A stretch of DNA of 64,000 nucleotides from Chlorocebus sabaeus. Lineage: Eukaryota > Chordata > Mammalia > Primates > Cercopithecidae. Positions 61,871-64,000 of this stretch are shown here, one piece after another. Numbering within the stretch: the first letter of the stretch is position 1; each line of letters opens with the position of its first letter. Location: positions 67,746,816 through 67,810,815 of the forward strand of contig NC_132919.1 of the NCBI RefSeq assembly GCF_047675955.1, read 5' to 3'. A program made the position numbers and the translations under genes. Below the pieces are notes generated by a model. It did no database searches. It saw only the letters and a list, made by a program, of their open reading frames with translations, and had not been told where the DNA came from.

Positions 61871-63170
61871 AGTTCCCAGCCCTGCTCCTCCCTGCTTCCT
61901 TGCACGTGGTTTTGTCTCCCCATGCTGGAGTCCTGACACCTGGGGCTCTGCCTTTTGGAGAGCAGGGCTTGGGCTGCTTCCCTCCTGAGGATTCTCCAGG
62001 GGAGGCTGAGGGGGTGCGCTCATCTGTTTTTGGGATCTTCCCCGAGTCCCCATCCCCTGCCCCGCCCCCCCACATACTGTCCCACGTGGGAGACTCTGTA
62101 GTGGAAGGAGGGGCTGACATAGGACCTCCTCATTGAGTTCTTTGTTTTCCCACTTAGAAATCTTGGGTTCCAAGGCAAAGCGTGAAGCAATGGCGTGGAG
62201 GGGCTGCACCCCCTACCTGGTGGGGCCACCTCCAGGGCCTTCTTTCTCTTTCCTCTTTACTTTCAGGCCCCGCCACACACACACTTCTCAGAATCCACTG
62301 GAGGAGGAGGTCTTAGCCTCCAGGGGCATAATAGTTTTCCTCTCCAAACTCCTCCAACCCAAATGTGCTTCCCTTTCCCTAGGCTGCAAGGCCAGCTCTT
62401 CATCACAGCAGGCCACCCCCGCTGACCCCTCTCCACTCAGAATTCCTCCTTCTTGTCTCTGTCCTCTTTGACTCAGACTAGGGCTCCCTGAGGGCAGGAC
62501 TGGTATCACCCTCAGACTGGGGGCTTCCTAGGGGTCCACCCAATTCAGTCCCTGCTGACTGAATCAGCTCCATTGCCCCTGAGCCTATGAGGTGGACACG
62601 GGCTGGGAAGCTGCTTCCCACTCCTTTGGGCTTCATCCCAGAGGGCCGTGTCCCCAGGCGGCCAATGGGGCCCAGAGATACCAGAGTAGATGATTAACTC
62701 CAGGCCCATTGACCCTGGGGCCACTCTGTCCCCTCCACCTCTCCTCTGGTTGGGGAACTGGCCCTGCTTTCTGGAGGAGAAGAGTGTAAGCGTCTGGGGT
62801 CAGCACTCCTACCCAGCCCCACCCCTCTGAGTTGAAGGCCTACAGGACCATTGTTGATGTGTGGGTCCAGCTCACATTTTTCTTCCTCTAAAGCTGGGTG
62901 TTATTTTGTTAGAGCAGAGCCTGTTGTCATTGTGCCCAGGTTCAGGGCCCCAGCTTCTCACCAGGCTTGGGTCTTGGAGATCCTGAGAGCAGAGACACAA
63001 CTTCTACCCGGAAGGGCCCTGAGCACAGGAGCCAGGTTTAAGCCCAAGGCTCTCCCTCCCGATACAGCCCTTCTTGGCTGCAACTCAGCCCAGCAGGGCG
63101 TGAATGTGACAGGAATCAGTCAGGGTAAGGGGCTAGGGTTGACATTTGACAGTACCATATCACAGCTCCT
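61871..63170. other. Unique intergenic sequence
   Basis: GC-moderate, no Alu. No exon, RNA gene or repeat recognised. Confidence 0.45.
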
Positions 63171-63174
63171 GAGG

Positions 63175-63422
63175 GGAGGCACACACACAAATATGCACAG
63201 TACACAAATATAGAGCCCCAGAGCATTGAGATGCAAACAGATAAACAGTGTGTAGACACACAGGTGTACAGAGACACAGTACACAAACTTGGAGACCCAC
63301 GCCAGCCACAGTCACATGGACACTCATCTGCATGTAGAGAGATACCTCTGTATACCATACAGGTGTACTGAGGTACACAGATCCACTCACACATGTTTGG
63401 ATACAGAATTGTGCACTCACAT
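63175..63422 (+). repeat. AC-rich degenerate tract
   Basis: Many CACA, ACAGATA and 'cacagtacacaaa' repeats (63197, 63275) with no fixed period. It continues in similar style after the Alu (63715-63915). Confidence 0.6.
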
Positions 63423-63707
63423 AGGCTGGGCGTGGTGGTTCATGCCTGTAATCCCAGCACTCTGGGAGGCCGAGGCGGGCGGATCACTTGAGGTCAGGAG
63501 TTTGAGACCAGCCTGGCCAACATAGCGAAGTCCCGTCTCTGCTAAAAAAAATTACAAAAATTAGCCAGGTATGGTGGCTGGCACCTGTAATCCCAGCTAC
63601 TTGGGAGACTGAACCTGGGAGGTGGAGGTTGCAGTGAGCCAAGATCGCACCACTGCACTCCAGCCTGGGTGACAGAGCAAGACTCAGTCTCAGAAAAAAA
63701 AAAAAAA
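63423..63707 (+). mobile_element. Alu
   Basis: 'ggctgggcgtggtggttc' to poly(A). 'gtgcactcacata' before and 'gtgcacacttag' after. Confidence 0.9.
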
Positions 63708-64000
63708 GTGCACACTTAGAGAGGCATTCTCAGTGACTGTGTCATATAGGAATACATGGACATAGACGTGGAAAGACACCAAGAACACACAAAAACACAC
63801 CCAGCTGTGGCCATTGACAGATACAGGACACTTTGACACACCCAGGGTAGCACAGATCTCCTGACAGTGCCATCTGCCCTTATCTACAAAGGCACAGAGA
63901 TACACCCCGGCCCAACCAAAGGCAGACACAGGGCAGTCCTCTGGCTTTGTCACACTCATGTGACAGAAACCTTGATCAAATCCACCTTCCATCTATTCTG

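Overview
The window reads as nuclear DNA of an Old World monkey (Cercopithecidae). Alu elements of every age are extremely dense. Several of the youngest copies share variants I associate with the cercopithecid AluY/YRa lineage: 'ggctcaagcctgtaatcc', 'gagacgggcgg', 'aaaactagccgggcgagg', 'gcgtaaacccggg' and 'gagatccggccactgc'. The gene content matches primate 17q21.31, read in the reverse of the usual human orientation.

Layout. Positions 1-21.5 kb are intron of LSM12 and are almost all Alu, with one old LINE-1 cut into pieces by Alus. The last three coding exons of LSM12 lie at 21.5-25.3 kb on the + strand, followed by a long 3' UTR; the first 86 codons were not found and should lie left of the window. 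Positions 26.8-38 kb are intergenic, with Alus, MIR/L3-type relics and a 37-bp minisatellite. At 39.15-40.2 kb lies a single-exon gene for a leucine-rich-repeat type I membrane protein. It resembles the LRRC26/38/52/55 group and is broken by one extra base inside its transmembrane segment. An endogenous retrovirus with two LTRs (40.3-44.9 kb) follows about 140 bp after the predicted end of that gene; it keeps decayed pol, dUTPase and env parts and two later Alu insertions. TMEM101 (+ strand, four coding exons, 257 aa) spans 49.1-52.4 kb, with its poly(A) signal at 53.15 kb. NAGS (- strand, seven coding exons, 534 aa) spans 59.9-56.0 kb in a CpG-rich block. The right end (60-64 kb) is intergenic, with MIRs, two Alus and an AC-rich tract; by the human gene order it lies on the PYY side of NAGS.

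The genes do not form a functional unit. LSM12 is an RNA- and ataxin-2-associated protein, TMEM101 a multipass membrane protein of poorly defined role, and NAGS the mitochondrial enzyme that makes the obligate activator of the urea cycle. TMEM101 and NAGS are convergent. The two most notable items are the frameshifted LRR gene, which does not match a gene symbol I can assign, and the neighbouring retrovirus, which has an ERV-L-like dUTPase followed by an env region.

Coordinates of splice sites and stops were counted from the sequence. Boundaries of repeats are by eye and may be off by about 10 bp.
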